Counted from the stretch's first letter, positions 18,201 through 27,031 are shown. The stretch: DNA of 34,718 nt from Verrucomicrobiaceae bacterium (GCA_016795375.1 JAEUHJ010000188.1:1-34718), one strand, 5' to 3'. Program-made: numbers and translations. The notes: generated from the sequence alone by a model not told the origin.

Positions 18201-19036
18201 TGCGCGGGCGCTGGATCGCCGCGGAAAAGAGATTTTCCTCCGCGCACGAAGACGCGGACATGAAAGTGAAGGCCGAGGCGGAGGCATTGAAGCTCTACAC
18301 GGATGCCAATCTCATCCTCGACCGTGTCGTCGCGGAAGCCCGCTTCACGCCACGCGGCATCATCGGCTTTTTCCCGGCCAATGCCCTCGGTGACGACATC
18401 GAGGTCTATGAGGATGAATCACGCGCCGCCGTGCGCACCATCTTCCACACCCTGCGTCAGCAGGTGGTCAAGAAGGACACGCCCAACTACGCGCTGAGCG
18501 ATTACGTCGCGCCGAAGGACAGCGGTCGCGCTGATTACATCGGTGGTTTCACCGTCGGCATTCACGGCGCGGATGAATTCGCGAAGGAGTTCGAGACCGC
18601 GCACGATCCTTACAGCGCCATCATCGCCAAAGCCGTCGCGGATCGTCTCGCGGAGTCCTTCGCCGAGTATCTGCACCAGCAGGCGCGTTTTGCCTGGGGT
18701 TATGAAAAGCCCGGCGACTTCGCCAACGAGGAGCTCATCAAGGAGAAATATCGTGGCATCCGTCCCGCGCCGGGCTATCCCGCGCAGCCGGACCACACCG
18801 AGAAGTCGATTCTCTTCTCCCTGCTCGATGCCACGGCGAAGACCGGCGTCGAATTGACCGAGAGCATGGCCATGCATCCCGGCAGCGCGGTGAGCGGCCT
18901 GTATTTCTCACATCCAGAGTCGCACTACTTCGGCATCAGCGTCGTCGGCAAGGATCAAGTGGAGGACTACGCGCGGCGTAAAGGCATGAGTGTCGCTGAG
19001 ATGGAACGCTGGCTGGGTTCGTGGCTGGGGTATTGA
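15230..19036 (+). CDS. metH: Cobalamin-dependent methionine synthase
   Basis: 1268 aa, full length with all four modules. The homocysteine/zinc module (about 1-340) has NCSLGP (Cys 271) and GGCCGN (Cys 336, 337) as zinc ligands. The methyltetrahydrofolate module (about 385-660) begins [14 protein letters not shown]. The cobalamin module (about 690-940) has the cap and the DxHxxG signature GDVHDIGKN (Asp 791, His 793), plus [10 protein letters not shown] and [11 protein letters not shown]. The activation module (about 960-1268) has [15 protein letters not shown], which binds SAM for reactivation. It transfers a methyl group from methyltetrahydrofolate to homocysteine. ATG 15230 is preferred over an in-frame TTG at 15197, because that TTG is part of the likely -35. 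The cell must therefore make or import B12. Confidence 0.97.
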   Translation: MPARPNCRPELEAAMRQRILVIDGAMGTTIREYKAKGMLDEASARGERFKDNEKDILNNGDILSITRPDIIEDIHKRFLEAGADIIETNTFSATSIAQAEFFREGKKNPEFFQGIIEDTFLNDLAWEINFESAKQCRKWADIVGEKTGRKRYVAGAIGPLTVSLSQFPDLTDLSFRYVTFDQVKLAYKHQVRALIAGGVDTLLVETIFDSLNAKTALVAIREVFEEDKLELPVQISAAVGPGGETMISGQVTEAYLNAMRHVKPLSIGLNCSLGPDKMRPFLEELSAKADCFVSAYPNAGMPNPLAPTGFDLLPPDMAAYAKDFGGSGFVNIMGGCCGNTPDHIAAIAKAVENLPPREVPADPHTMRLSGSQPFVLDTTNPEARPPYLMIGERTNVAGSPKFAKLIKENKLEEAVAIARQQVESGANVIDVCMDEGLIDGVPMMTKFLTLLQTEPEVNKVPFMVDSSKWEIIEAGLKCLQGKGIVNSISLKEGEGKFKEQALKIKQYGAAAVVMAFDEQGQAATYEDKIRICERAYRILVDEAGFPPEDIIFDPNILTVATGIEEHNNYALDFINATRWIKHHLPHAKVSGGVSNVSFSFRGNNKVREAMHSVFLYHAIKAGMDMGIVNAGMLEVYEEIPQEMLVKVEDVILNRRPDATEILVDYAEQFKGQAGGAKKAEIDLGWRNDSVEKRLEHSLLKGITDFINEDTAEALAKFGKPLSVIEGPLMDGMSVVGDLFGAGKMFLPQVVKSARVMKQSVAYLQPFMEAEKAANPHQRSAGRIVLATVKGDVHDIGKNIVGIVLACNGFEVTDMGVMVPCQKILDKAVEMGADVIGLSGLITPSLDEMAHVASEMERQGFKQPLLIGGATTSAAHTAIKIAPRYNGSVVHVLDASRSVPVTTSLLSAEQNADFVKKNEARHAKLREDYGKKKDRRLLSLAESRKKAFQCDWSAQDIATPSFLGTKAFEGPELVATLRQFIDWSPFFHSWELRGRWIAAEKRFSSAHEDADMKVKAEAEALKLYTDANLILDRVVAEARFTPRGIIGFFPANALGDDIEVYEDESRAAVRTIFHTLRQQVVKKDTPNYALSDYVAPKDSGRADYIGGFTVGIHGADEFAKEFETAHDPYSAIIAKAVADRLAESFAEYLHQQARFAWGYEKPGDFANEELIKEKYRGIRPAPGYPAQPDHTEKSILFSLLDATAKTGVELTESMAMHPGSAVSGLYFSHPESHYFGISVVGKDQVEDYARRKGMSVAEMERWLGSWLGY

Positions 19037-19045
19037 TCAAGGAGA

Positions 19046-19060
19046 GGGCTTTCCAAGCCC
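19046..19060. terminator. Hairpin after metH
   Basis: GGGCTT and AAGCCC form a 6-bp stem around a 3-nt loop, starting 10 nt after the metH stop. There is no T-run. A second small stem (GGGAT/ATCCC, 19098-19110) follows in the same 170-nt gap to the convergent ThuA-like gene. I see no gene in that gap. Confidence 0.35.
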
Positions 19061-19206
19061 CGGGAATGCCTTGTTCGCCAGCTTTGGATTGCAGCCTGGG
19101 ATCGCATCCCTTGGCAGGGTTTGGTTGCCGATTCCCGCGCCTCATCAGCACCGTGGTCCGGCGCTAACCGCAATGTGGATGTCGCCGGCACATGATCGCA
19201 GGCTCC

Positions 19207-20004
19207 TCACTTCCGCTTCGCCTCATAGCCTGGCAGCGGTTTTCCATCTTCGCCCAGCTTGCCGCAGGCCCAGAGCAGGCCGCGGGTGACGAGGTCGAGG
19301 TAAACCGGATCCTGCATCGTGCTGTTGTTGTGGCCGAGCGTGGTGCCGAACACGCGTCCGGCGCCGTACTGATTTGTCCAGATGCAGTGATGATCCTTCT
19401 TCGTGTCCTCACCGTAAGCGGTGCCCAGCGGCTTGAAGTTTTCCCACAGCTTGATGTTTTCATAGAGCTCGTCCTTCGGGTCGATCCACTCCTTCGGGAA
19501 GCCCTTCATGATCGGATGATCCTCGGCCACATTGCGCACCTTCAGGTCGCGGTTCTTCTCGTGCTTCATCGAAGTCTGGCCGAGGCATTTGCGCCATTCG
19601 TCGGTCTGCGCGGCACGATAGCTGTGCGTGGAGCAGTGCAGCATGACGGCGGGCACGCCGTCGAAGTGCGGTTTGGCGATGCCATCGACGAATGCGACGT
19701 CCGTCACGGCACCGAAGCATTCGTTGTGCAGAACGACGTCGTAGCCCTTCGCCCAGTCCTTCTCCTTGTAGATGCTGACCTGATGCGTGCGGTCGTCCTT
19801 CACGCGCGCCTCCTCATGCACGATGGTGAACTCCACGTTCGCACGAGCGCTGATGCCCTCGCTGAGGATCAGCTTCTGGTTTTCGTAATCATGACAGCAG
19901 CCGCCGCAGACCATGAGGACTTTGAGTGGTTTCATGTCCTCGGCGAAGACGCCGGAGACGGACAGGCAGGCAAGGGACAGCAGAGTGAGGAGGGCGGAGC
20001 GCAT
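19207..20004 (-). CDS. Secreted ThuA-like domain protein
   Basis: 265 aa. A signal peptide (MRSALLTLLSLACLSVSGVFA) is followed by a ThuA-like flavodoxin/amidotransferase-fold domain: KVLMVCGGCCHDYENQ, KGYDVVLHNECFG, GVPAVMLHCSTHSYR and GAGRVFGTTLGHN. ThuA-like domains are linked to trehalose and other sugar use and are abundant in Planctomycetes and Verrucomicrobia; their biochemical activity is mostly unproven. In-frame ATGs at 20016 and 20055 would lengthen the N-terminus. I chose 20004 because it gives a compact signal peptide. It is divergent from the hydroxyacid dehydrogenase, with 77 nt between. Confidence 0.82.
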   Translation of the reverse strand: MRSALLTLLSLACLSVSGVFAEDMKPLKVLMVCGGCCHDYENQKLILSEGISARANVEFTIVHEEARVKDDRTHQVSIYKEKDWAKGYDVVLHNECFGAVTDVAFVDGIAKPHFDGVPAVMLHCSTHSYRAAQTDEWRKCLGQTSMKHEKNRDLKVRNVAEDHPIMKGFPKEWIDPKDELYENIKLWENFKPLGTAYGEDTKKDHHCIWTNQYGAGRVFGTTLGHNNSTMQDPVYLDLVTRGLLWACGKLGEDGKPLPGYEAKRK

Positions 20005-20081
20005 GACGGCATCCATCTTTGTCAGAGGATGACATTTCGCACACTCTTTTTTCATTTTGGGCTAACGGTGCGGCTAACCTC

Positions 20082-21038
20082 ATGAAAATCGTTCTTCTCG
20101 ACGCCCACACCGCGAATCCTGGCGACCTCACCTGGCAGCCGCTCGAAGCCATCGCTCCCTGCGAGGTGCATCCGCGCACGCCGCCGGATCAAACCGCGGC
20201 CCGCTGTGCCGGGGCGGAGGTGGTGATCACAAACAAAGCGTTCATTTCACGGGAGACCATCGCGGCGCTGCCGGATTTGAAATACATCGGCGTCACGGCC
20301 ACGGGATTCAATGTGGTGGACGTCGTCGCAGCGAAGGAACGCGGCATCGTGGTGACGAATGTTCCCGGCTACAGCACGCCCGCCGTCGCACAGCATGTGA
20401 TCGCGCTGATGCTGGAGCTGACCAATCACGTCGGCCACGCGACGAAGAGCGTGGAGCAGGGCGGCTGGACGAAATGCCCGGATTTCTGCTACTGGGATCA
20501 TCCGATCATCGAACTGGCCGGCCGCACGCTGGGAATCATCGGCTACGGCGAAATCGGCAGCGCCGTGGCGCGCATCGGCGTCGCCTTTGGCATGAAGGTG
20601 CTCGCCTCGAAGCGCACATGGAGGGAGCCGCCGCCCGCTGGTGTCGAAGCCGCCGAGATCGACGGCATTTTCCGCCGCTGCGATGTGATCAGCCTGCATT
20701 GCCCGTTGACCGATGCCACGAAGCATCTCATCGATGAACGCACGCTCGGCTTGATGAAGCGTGAGGCATTCCTCATCAACACCGGTCGCGGCCCGCTGGT
20801 CGATGAAGCCGCGCTGGCGAAGGCCTTGAACGAAGGCCGCATCGCCGGAGCCGGACTCGATGTGCTCTCGGTCGAACCACCGAAGGACGGCAATCCGCTC
20901 ATCGGCGCGAAGAATTGTCTCGTCACGCCGCACATCGCCTGGGCCAGCCGCGAATCGCGCTCACGCCTCATCGACATCACCGCCGCGAACTTGAAAGCGT
21001 TCCTGGCGGGGAAGCCGGTGAATGTGGTGAATCCGTAA
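20082..21038 (+). CDS. D-2-hydroxyacid dehydrogenase, glycerate dehydrogenase/hydroxypyruvate reductase type
   Basis: 318 aa. The NAD-binding motif is TLGIIGYGEIGSAVAR (about 148-163). The catalytic Arg is in NTGRGPLVDE, the Glu in LSVEPP and the His in TPHIAWASRES, the Arg/Glu/His set of this family. KYIGVTATGFNVVD is typical of HprA-like glycerate dehydrogenases, which interconvert hydroxypyruvate and D-glycerate using NAD(P)H. Substrate choice within the family cannot be fixed from sequence. The ATG at 20082 follows a GCTAACCTC stretch with no clear Shine-Dalgarno. The IS remnant begins about 140 nt downstream. Confidence 0.9.
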   Translation: MKIVLLDAHTANPGDLTWQPLEAIAPCEVHPRTPPDQTAARCAGAEVVITNKAFISRETIAALPDLKYIGVTATGFNVVDVVAAKERGIVVTNVPGYSTPAVAQHVIALMLELTNHVGHATKSVEQGGWTKCPDFCYWDHPIIELAGRTLGIIGYGEIGSAVARIGVAFGMKVLASKRTWREPPPAGVEAAEIDGIFRRCDVISLHCPLTDATKHLIDERTLGLMKREAFLINTGRGPLVDEAALAKALNEGRIAGAGLDVLSVEPPKDGNPLIGAKNCLVTPHIAWASRESRSRLIDITAANLKAFLAGKPVNVVNP

Positions 21039-21251
21039 GCCTGCAAGCCTCGTGATGGAAACCGCAAAGCCGTTTGTCGAAGCCCGGTGCCGGGTGTATG
21101 CGGCAAAATGATCGCCACCGCGACACAACGCGTCTTTGAAAAGCACGGCCACTGGATTGTGCCGGGGGATGTCTTTGAAGTGGCCTGCCCCCTGAGGAGA
21201 GAACAGTTGTAAAATGCAGTTCTGGCTCCGAAACCAGGAGAACAGAACAGC

Positions 21252-21526
21252 ATGAAAAAGAGCGGACTAAGTGAAGAGAAAATCGTGAGCATCCTGCGCG
21301 AAGCGCGGGGTGAGATGAAGGTCAGGGACGAGTGGGCCCGTCACAACATCAGCGAGCAGACCTGCTACGGGTGGAGGCGCACGCATGGCGGGATGCAGGT
21401 TGACGAACTGCGCCAGGCGTGGGCGCAGGCGGAGGAACCGAGCGCAGCGTCAGGCAATACGGGCGGCTCAAGCGCATCGTGGCGGACCTGACGGTGCGGA
21501 TCGACATCTTGAAGGCCAGCAAGTGA
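21252..21526 (+). pseudogene. IS3-family transposase OrfA, frameshifted
   Basis: It begins MKKSGLSEEKIVSILREA and continues through HNISEQTCYGWRRTHGGMQ, a typical IS3/IS911 OrfA helix-turn-helix. Around 21440-21452 the frame breaks. The expected C-terminus (GRLKRIVADLTVRIDILKAS) resumes in another frame and ends at TGA 21524-21526. The annotated span covers both frames. Confidence 0.8.
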
Positions 21527-21544
21527 CGTGCGGCACGATACGCC

Positions 21545-21893
21545 ATGCCAAGCGGTCCGGGCAGTACCACGCAGGTGTGCCGTGCGCTGGAGCTTGCGCG
21601 GTCGGGCCACTACCGGGTGGCGAAGGCCAGCGAGGAGGCGAGGCACCGACGAGACCGCATCGTGAGGCTGAGCCGTGAGCATCCGCGTCATGGCTGCCTC
21701 CGGATCACGGCGTTGCTGCGGCGTGAAGGCTGGCAGGTGAACATCCAATGCGTGGCGCGAGTGCGCCGGGAGGAAGGGCTGCAAGTGCGCAAACGGCAAG
21801 CCGGATGCGACGTGTGAGGCCGGGGCAGCAGGCGCGGCAGGCCGCGGCGCATCGCAATCATGTGTGGAGCTGGGACTTTGTGAGCGACCAGGT
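21545..21893 (+). pseudogene. IS3-family transposase OrfB, frameshifted and truncated
   Basis: Residues such as VCRALELARSGHY, LSREHPRHGCLRITALL and RREGWQVN match the N-terminal region of IS3 OrfB. The frame ends at TGA 21815-21817. The next recognisable part (NHVWSWDFVSDQ) is in another frame and holds only the first Asp of the DDE triad. Everything after is missing. Confidence 0.8.
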
Positions 21894-21896
21894 GGA

Positions 21897-22127
21897 GTGC
21901 AATGGGTGACGCTGCTCTTTGAGCTGGAGGCCCCGGTGTTGTTCTGCGTGCGGAAGCTGCGGCCCGTCGCGTTTGTGCTCGGGATCGGTTTTCATCTCAT
22001 GATCGCGCTGATGATGAAGGATCTGATCTTCTTCAGCGCCCAGATGTGGACGTTTTACGCGTTGTTCGTGACGCCGGAGCAGTGGCGGCGGGTGGGCGGG
22101 AGGATCAACACCATGTTCCGGCGCTGA
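21897..22127 (+). pseudogene. C-terminal fragment of an HTTM-domain membrane protein
   Basis: About 76 codons remain, from about VTLLFELEAPVLFCVRKLR through VLGIGFHLMIALMM and FFSAQMWTFYALFVTPEQW to the stop at 22127. This resembles the C-terminal transmembrane part of HTTM (vitamin K-dependent carboxylase-like) proteins. The N-terminal helices are absent and the IS remnant is joined directly upstream, so the gene was probably cut by the insertion and a later deletion. The family assignment is from recalled pattern and is moderate. Confidence 0.55.
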
Positions 22128-22155
22128 GGTTTCCGCGGAAGGATGCGGGTTTGCA

Positions 22156-23799
22156 TTGTCCGGCAAACTGGCCGATAAACGCCGCCTCATCCCGCCCGAC
22201 ACGCTTGTGACCACGCCCCGCCGCACCGACCACGCCCCGAAAAAGCCCTCCATCCTCAGCCGCCTGAAATCCGGCCTGAAAAAGGTGCTGCGCCTCAACA
22301 AAGGCAAACCAGACGCCAGAGCGCATGCGAAGGGCGCCCCCGACCCCCCCCCCACGCTGCACGCGCACAAGCGCCCCCATGAGTCGCAGCACGCCGAGCA
22401 CAAGCCGCGTGGCGGACGTCATGAAAAACGCGAGGGGCCTCCGCGTGGCGAGCGCCGTGACCGTGGTGACCGCCCGCCGCGCGGTGGACGAGATCGTGGC
22501 GAGCGCCGCGAACGTGGCCCGCGTGAGGACAAGCCCAAGCCGGTGCGTGAGAACCACGCCGCCGTCCCCCCGCCGCCGCCTCCGCCTGTTCCAGAAGGCC
22601 CGTATCCGCCGAACTGGGAGATCCTCGGCCTTTCGCCCGCCGTTCTCGCCGCCGTGCGTGAGACGGGCTATGAAAAGCCCACCGAGATCCAGCAGAAGGC
22701 CATTCCGATCATCCTGACCGGCAAGGATGTCGTCGGCGCCTCGCAAACCGGCACTGGCAAGACCGCCGCTTTCGCCCTGCCCACCCTCACGCGTCTCGGT
22801 GCTCCCGGAAAATTCCGCGTCCTCGTCCTCGAACCCGTGCGCGAGCTCGCGGCGCAGGTCGTGGAGCAGTTTGAGAAATACGGGAAGCACACCGGCCTGC
22901 GCGTGCTGCTCGTTCACGGCGGGGTGGGTTATGAAAAGCAGCGCAAGGGGCTGCAGCAGGGCGTGGATGTCGTCGTCGCCACGCCGGGCCGTTTGCTCGA
23001 CTTCATGCAGGAGGGCGTGGCCGACCTGCGGGATGTCGAGGTGCTCATCCTCGATGAGGTGGACCGCATGCTCGACATGGGTTTCCTGCCGGACGTGCGC
23101 CGCATCGTCGAAAAGACGCCGAAGTCGCGCCAGACGCTGTTTTTCAGCGCCACCATGCCGCCGCAGATCAAGAGCCTCGCCGATTTCGCGCTCAAAGAAC
23201 CCGAAAGCGTCGAGGTCGGCATCCGCTTCTCCGCCGCCGAGACCGTCAGCCATTACATGTATCCCGTGGCCGGCGACCAGCGCGAGGAGCTGCTCCTCGC
23301 CATCCTCAAGCACACGCATTTCGACAGCATGATGATCTTCACCCGCACGAAGGTGCAGGCGGACAAGCTCTTTGGCGCCATTCAGCAGACTGGTGAATAC
23401 AAAGTTGCCGTCATGCACAGTGACATCGGCCAGAAGGACCGCGAGCGCGCCCTCCAGGGCTTCCGCAGCGGCGAGTTCGAGATCATCGTCGCCACCGACC
23501 TCGCCGCGCGCGGGCTGGACGTCAGCGGCGTCACCCACGTCATCAACTACATGGTGCCGGAACACAGCGAGGACTACGTCCACCGCATCGGCCGCACCGG
23601 CCGCGCGCAAAAGGAAGGCGATGCCTTCACCCTCTTCGCCGCCGACGAGATCATGAACGTCGCCAGCATCGAGCGGCTCATCTCCCAGAAAATACCGCGC
23701 CGGAAGCTGGAAGGTTTCAACTACAAGTACACCACCGTCCTCGACGAGGAGGACAAGGCGCGCGGCATCATGACCGGGCGCAAGAAGAAGCGCAGGTAG
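22156..23799 (+). CDS. DEAD-box-type ATP-dependent RNA helicase with basic N-terminal extension
   Basis: 547 aa from TTG 22156. The first ~145 residues are disordered, rich in Arg/Lys/Gly/Pro, and end in a run of Pro. The helicase core follows: Q motif YEKPTEIQQKAI, motif I SQTGTGKT (196-203), ATPGRLLDF, motif II DEVD (300-303) in place of DEAD, motif III SAT (331-333), then ATDLAARGLD and HRIGRTGR. These enzymes unwind RNA in ribosome assembly and mRNA decay. There is no ATG in the N-terminal region: TTG 22156 has GGAAGGA 12 nt upstream, whereas GTG 22207 follows a TTGCAT-N17-GATAAA promoter-like pair. The start is undecided. eboE begins 5 nt after the stop. Confidence 0.9.
   Translation: MSGKLADKRRLIPPDTLVTTPRRTDHAPKKPSILSRLKSGLKKVLRLNKGKPDARAHAKGAPDPPPTLHAHKRPHESQHAEHKPRGGRHEKREGPPRGERRDRGDRPPRGGRDRGERRERGPREDKPKPVRENHAAVPPPPPPPVPEGPYPPNWEILGLSPAVLAAVRETGYEKPTEIQQKAIPIILTGKDVVGASQTGTGKTAAFALPTLTRLGAPGKFRVLVLEPVRELAAQVVEQFEKYGKHTGLRVLLVHGGVGYEKQRKGLQQGVDVVVATPGRLLDFMQEGVADLRDVEVLILDEVDRMLDMGFLPDVRRIVEKTPKSRQTLFFSATMPPQIKSLADFALKEPESVEVGIRFSAAETVSHYMYPVAGDQREELLLAILKHTHFDSMMIFTRTKVQADKLFGAIQQTGEYKVAVMHSDIGQKDRERALQGFRSGEFEIIVATDLAARGLDVSGVTHVINYMVPEHSEDYVHRIGRTGRAQKEGDAFTLFAADEIMNVASIERLISQKIPRRKLEGFNYKYTTVLDEEDKARGIMTGRKKKRR
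22344..22353 (+). repeat. Homopolymer of ten C in the helicase N-terminus
   Basis: Ten consecutive C residues encode part of the Asp-Pro-Pro-Pro stretch in the disordered N-terminal extension of the helicase. A one-base slip would put translation out of frame before the catalytic core. It could be a slippage site or a base-calling problem. Confidence 0.85.
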
Positions 23800-23804
23800 C
23801 GGAC

Positions 23805-24983
23805 ATGCGCCTCAACCACGACATCCACCTCGGCTATTGCACGAACATCCACCGTGGCGAAACGTGGGAGGAGACATGGCGCGGGCTGAAGGAAAACACG
23901 CTGCGGGTGAAGGAGCGCGTCAGCGGCGGCAAGCCGTATGGCATCGGTTTGCGCCTCAGTCAGCAGGCGGCGGTGGAATTGAGCGCGCCGGGCAGGCTCG
24001 ACGAGTTCAAGGCATGGCTCGACGCGAACGGCTGCTACGTTTTCACCATCAACGGCTTCCCCTACGGTGCTTTTCACGGCACGCGGGTGAAGGAGCAGGT
24101 GTTCAAGCCGGACTGGCGCTCGCGGGAACGGCTCGACTACACGAACCTGCTCTTCGACATCCTCGCGCAGCTCCTGCCGCCGGGCGTGAGCGGCAGCGTC
24201 AGCACGCTGCCCGGATCACACAAGACTTTCAATGTCGGCACGGATGAACTGAGCGCGATCTTCACGAATCTGCGCCTGTGCCGCGAGCACATCGAGAAAG
24301 TCGCGACGAAGAGCGGCCATGATCTGCATCTCGGCATGGAGCCGGAGCCGCTCGGTTTGTTCGAGACCAGCGGCGAGACTCTGAAGTTCTTCGGCCTCTA
24401 CTTCGATCGCAACCCGCAGGATCGCGACTTTTTCAAATTCATCGGCCTGAACTACGACACCTGCCATCTCGCCGTTGAGTTCGAAGACGCAAAACGGGCG
24501 CTGGATCGCATCACCGGCGCCGGCATCCGGCTCAGCAAGCTGCACTTCAGCTCCGCGCTCAAACTCAAACCGTCCGCGGAGAATGTGGCGAAACTGCGTT
24601 CGTTCGACGAGCCGGTCTATTTCCATCAAGTCGTCGCCAGCTACGGCAAGGACGAGCCGCTGCGCCGTTTCAAAGATCTGCCGGACGCGCTGCAATTCGC
24701 GCAATCGAACCCAGGCCAGCTCGGTGAAGAATGGCGCGTGCATTTCCACATCCCGATCCATGCCCAACCCGGCGGCGGTTTTGACAGCACGCGGGATCAT
24801 CTGATCGGCGCGATGGACTGGCTGGCCGCGAACCCGGCCAAATGCCAGCACATCGAGATGGAAACCTACACCTGGGAGGTGCTGCCGCAGGAAATGCGCA
24901 GCGGCGATGTCGTCGATCAACTGGTGCGGGAATACGAGTGGACGCTGGGCGAGATGCGCGGCCGCGGTTTGAGCCCGGTTTGA
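23805..24983 (+). CDS. eboE: EboE-like TIM-barrel metabolite traffic protein
   Basis: 392 aa. LGYCTNIHRGETWEETW, GIGLRLSQQAAVEL, FTINGFPYGAFHG, VKEQVFKPDWRSRERLDYT and SGSVSTLPGSHK are close to the EboE family, a xylose-isomerase-like TIM barrel. Candidate metal-binding residues are in GMEPEPLGLFE, NYDTCHLAVEFED and HFHIPIHAQ. EboE belongs to the ebo gene set, whose products are thought to help export or position membrane-associated metabolites such as scytonemin precursors. No eboA-D or eboF is in this window, so it may act differently here. It starts 5 nt after the helicase stop and is probably co-transcribed with it. Confidence 0.82.
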   Translation: MRLNHDIHLGYCTNIHRGETWEETWRGLKENTLRVKERVSGGKPYGIGLRLSQQAAVELSAPGRLDEFKAWLDANGCYVFTINGFPYGAFHGTRVKEQVFKPDWRSRERLDYTNLLFDILAQLLPPGVSGSVSTLPGSHKTFNVGTDELSAIFTNLRLCREHIEKVATKSGHDLHLGMEPEPLGLFETSGETLKFFGLYFDRNPQDRDFFKFIGLNYDTCHLAVEFEDAKRALDRITGAGIRLSKLHFSSALKLKPSAENVAKLRSFDEPVYFHQVVASYGKDEPLRRFKDLPDALQFAQSNPGQLGEEWRVHFHIPIHAQPGGGFDSTRDHLIGAMDWLAANPAKCQHIEMETYTWEVLPQEMRSGDVVDQLVREYEWTLGEMRGRGLSPV

Positions 24984-24998
24984 GGGGGAAAATCCCCT
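24983..24998 (+). terminator. Hairpin after eboE
   Basis: AGGGG and CCCCT form a 5-bp stem around GAAAAT, starting in the eboE stop codon. Only TT follows, so termination is uncertain. It lies in the 63-nt gap before the aldolase/dehydrogenase gene. Confidence 0.3.
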
Positions 24999-25046
24999 TG
25001 AATCACGGCCGGTCCGCCGGAAGTCTGGCGTTCCCCTTTTCCCATC

Positions 25047-27014
25047 ATGCAAAGCCTTTGGAACGACCAAGAAGCCGCCACTTTCGGAACCGATCTTCTC
25101 GGACAGCGAGTCTATACTTCACGCCTGCTCGGCAGGAATCCCGCGCTCGTGCTGCATGGCGGCGGCAACACCTCGGTGAAGGTCACGGAGAAGGATTATT
25201 TCGGTGATTGCGTCGAACTTTGCCATGTGAAGGGCAGCGGCTGGGATCTGGCGACGATCGAGCGCGCCGGATTCTCCCCCGTGCGCATGGAGGCGCTGAT
25301 CAAGATGTCCAAACTCGCCACCATGAGCGACGAGGACATGGTCCTGCAACAGCGTGCCGCGATGACGAATCCGAACGCGCCCGCCGCCAGCATCGAGGCC
25401 ATCCTGCATGCGATCCTCCCCTTCAAATTCGTCGATCACAGTCACGCGAACGCGATTTCCGCGCTCACCTGCGCCAAAGACGGTGAAGCACGCGCGAAGG
25501 AGCTTTTCGGCAAACGCGTGCTCGTGCTGCCCTATGTGATGCCCGGCTTCGTTTTGGCGAAGCAGGTCTTTGAAGTGCTTCAGAAGATCGACCTCCGCAA
25601 AGAAGGCATCGAGGGCATCGTGCTCCTGAAGCACGGCCTGTTCACCTTCGCTGATGATGCGAAGGCGAGCTACGAGAAGCACATCGAGCTGGTCACGATT
25701 GCGGAGGAATATCTCGCCAAGAAAGGCACCAAGCCGGCCCAGGCCGAAGCAAGCGAGGATTTGATGGCGCTGGCAAAACTTCGGCGCGCCGTGTCCAAAG
25801 CACGAGGCTACGCGCAAATCGCGCGTCTCAACGCGTCGCCCAACGCCGTGGGCTATGCGAACATCGCCAACGTCGCCGATTTTGGCACGCGTGGGCCTTT
25901 GACCCCCGATCACAGCATCCGCACGAAGCGTGCGCCGGCATTCATCGGCGAGGACATCGACGCGAGCGTGCAGAAGTTCGCCGACGACTACGCGGCATAC
26001 TTCAACCGCCATGCGAAGGGCCAGACGATGCTTGATCCGGCTCCACGTTTCGCGATCTGGCCCGGAAACGGCATCGTGAGCTTCGGTGACACGCTGAAGG
26101 ACGCGAAGATCGTCGCTGACATCGCCGAATCGACTGCGGCGACGGTTCAACTCGGCGAAAGCACCGGCGGTTGGACGCCGCTAGACGAGAAGGACATCTT
26201 TGAAATCGAATACTGGGATCTGGAGCAGGCGAAGTTGCGCAAAGGCCCCGCGCGCAAGGTGCATCTGGGCAAAGTCGCCCTCGTCACCGGTTGCGCGGCC
26301 GGCATCGGCTTCGCCATCGCCGAATCGCTCGCCGAACAGGGCGCGCAGGTCGTCGGACTCGACATCGACAAGGAGATCCCGGAGATCATGAAGAAGATCG
26401 GCGCGACCGGCATCGTGGTGAACCTCACCGAGGACAAACCGGTGCAGGACGCGATTGATTTCACCGTGCGCGAGTTCGGCGGCATCGACATCGTCGTCAG
26501 CAACGCGGGCATCTTCCCGAAGAACGACAACCTCGACGTCATGGCGCAGACCGATTGGGACCGCACCATCTCAATCAACCTCACCAGCCATCAGAAGCTG
26601 ATGAACAAGGTGATCCCGTTCGTGAAGCAGGGCCTCGACGCCAGCATCATCTTTGTCGGCAGCCGCAACTTCAAGGCCCCCGGCCCCGGCGCGTCCGCTT
26701 ATTCGTGCTCCAAGGCCGCGCTCACGCAGCTCTGCCGCGTCGCCGCGCTCGAACTCGCGCCGCACAAGATCCGCGTCAACATCGTGCATCCCGACGCCGT
26801 GTTCGACACCAAGCTCTGGACGCCCGAGGCCTTGGAAAAGAGCGCCGCACGCTACGGCATGACCGTCGATGAATACAAGACCAAGAACCTCATGAAGGTG
26901 GAGATCAAATCCAAGGACATCGGCAACATGGTGTCCGCGATGGCTTCACCACTCTTCGCCAAAGTTACTGGTGCCCAGATTCCGGTGGATGGCGGGAATG
27001 ACCGGGTGATTTGA
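25047..27014 (+). CDS. Bifunctional class II aldolase/short-chain dehydrogenase
   Basis: 655 aa. The N-terminal part (about 1-400) is a class II aldolase/adducin-like domain with HGGGNTSVK (37-45), DHSHANA (metal ligands His 131 and 133) and KHG (His 196). The C-terminal part (about 405-655) is a classical SDR: TGCAAGIG (414-421), SNAG (485-488), Ser 539, and Tyr 552/Lys 556 in AYSCSK. The same fusion is seen in YuxG/RhaEW-type proteins, where an aldolase releases lactaldehyde that the dehydrogenase then oxidises. Its sugar substrate is not certain, because no rhamnose genes are nearby. The ATG at 25047 begins the domain directly. It ends 7 nt before the convergent plsC stop. Confidence 0.87.
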   Translation: MQSLWNDQEAATFGTDLLGQRVYTSRLLGRNPALVLHGGGNTSVKVTEKDYFGDCVELCHVKGSGWDLATIERAGFSPVRMEALIKMSKLATMSDEDMVLQQRAAMTNPNAPAASIEAILHAILPFKFVDHSHANAISALTCAKDGEARAKELFGKRVLVLPYVMPGFVLAKQVFEVLQKIDLRKEGIEGIVLLKHGLFTFADDAKASYEKHIELVTIAEEYLAKKGTKPAQAEASEDLMALAKLRRAVSKARGYAQIARLNASPNAVGYANIANVADFGTRGPLTPDHSIRTKRAPAFIGEDIDASVQKFADDYAAYFNRHAKGQTMLDPAPRFAIWPGNGIVSFGDTLKDAKIVADIAESTAATVQLGESTGGWTPLDEKDIFEIEYWDLEQAKLRKGPARKVHLGKVALVTGCAAGIGFAIAESLAEQGAQVVGLDIDKEIPEIMKKIGATGIVVNLTEDKPVQDAIDFTVREFGGIDIVVSNAGIFPKNDNLDVMAQTDWDRTISINLTSHQKLMNKVIPFVKQGLDASIIFVGSRNFKAPGPGASAYSCSKAALTQLCRVAALELAPHKIRVNIVHPDAVFDTKLWTPEALEKSAARYGMTVDEYKTKNLMKVEIKSKDIGNMVSAMASPLFAKVTGAQIPVDGGNDRVI

Positions 27015-27031
27015 GTCCTCTTCAGAGGCTC
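27013..27031. terminator. Bidirectional hairpin shared by the aldolase/SDR gene and plsC
   Basis: GAG-T-CCTCT pairs with AGAGG-CTC around a 2-nt loop, with one bulged T. It overlaps the stop codons of both convergent genes. There is no clear T-tract on either side, so it is a weak candidate. Confidence 0.3.

Larger units (their letters stand above)
21176..21893 (+). mobile_element. Decayed, truncated IS3-family insertion sequence
   Basis: A left end resembling an IS3-type terminus (TGAAGTGGCCTGCCCCC) begins near 21176 and is followed by recognisable but frameshifted orfA and orfB. orfB stops abruptly after the motif WDFVSDQ, just after the first catalytic Asp, and sequence of a different gene begins. 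The right end and the rest of the DDE domain are missing, so it cannot transpose by itself. Both outer boundaries are estimates. Confidence 0.75.

Noticed and set aside
19037..19206. Possible small gene after metH
   Set aside because: Short open frames exist in several directions but none has a start signal, domain or plausible composition. The region holds only two small hairpins between convergent genes.
21176..21893. Functional IS3 transposon
   Set aside because: Both reading frames are broken, the second half of the catalytic domain and the right inverted repeat are missing, and no target duplication can be found.
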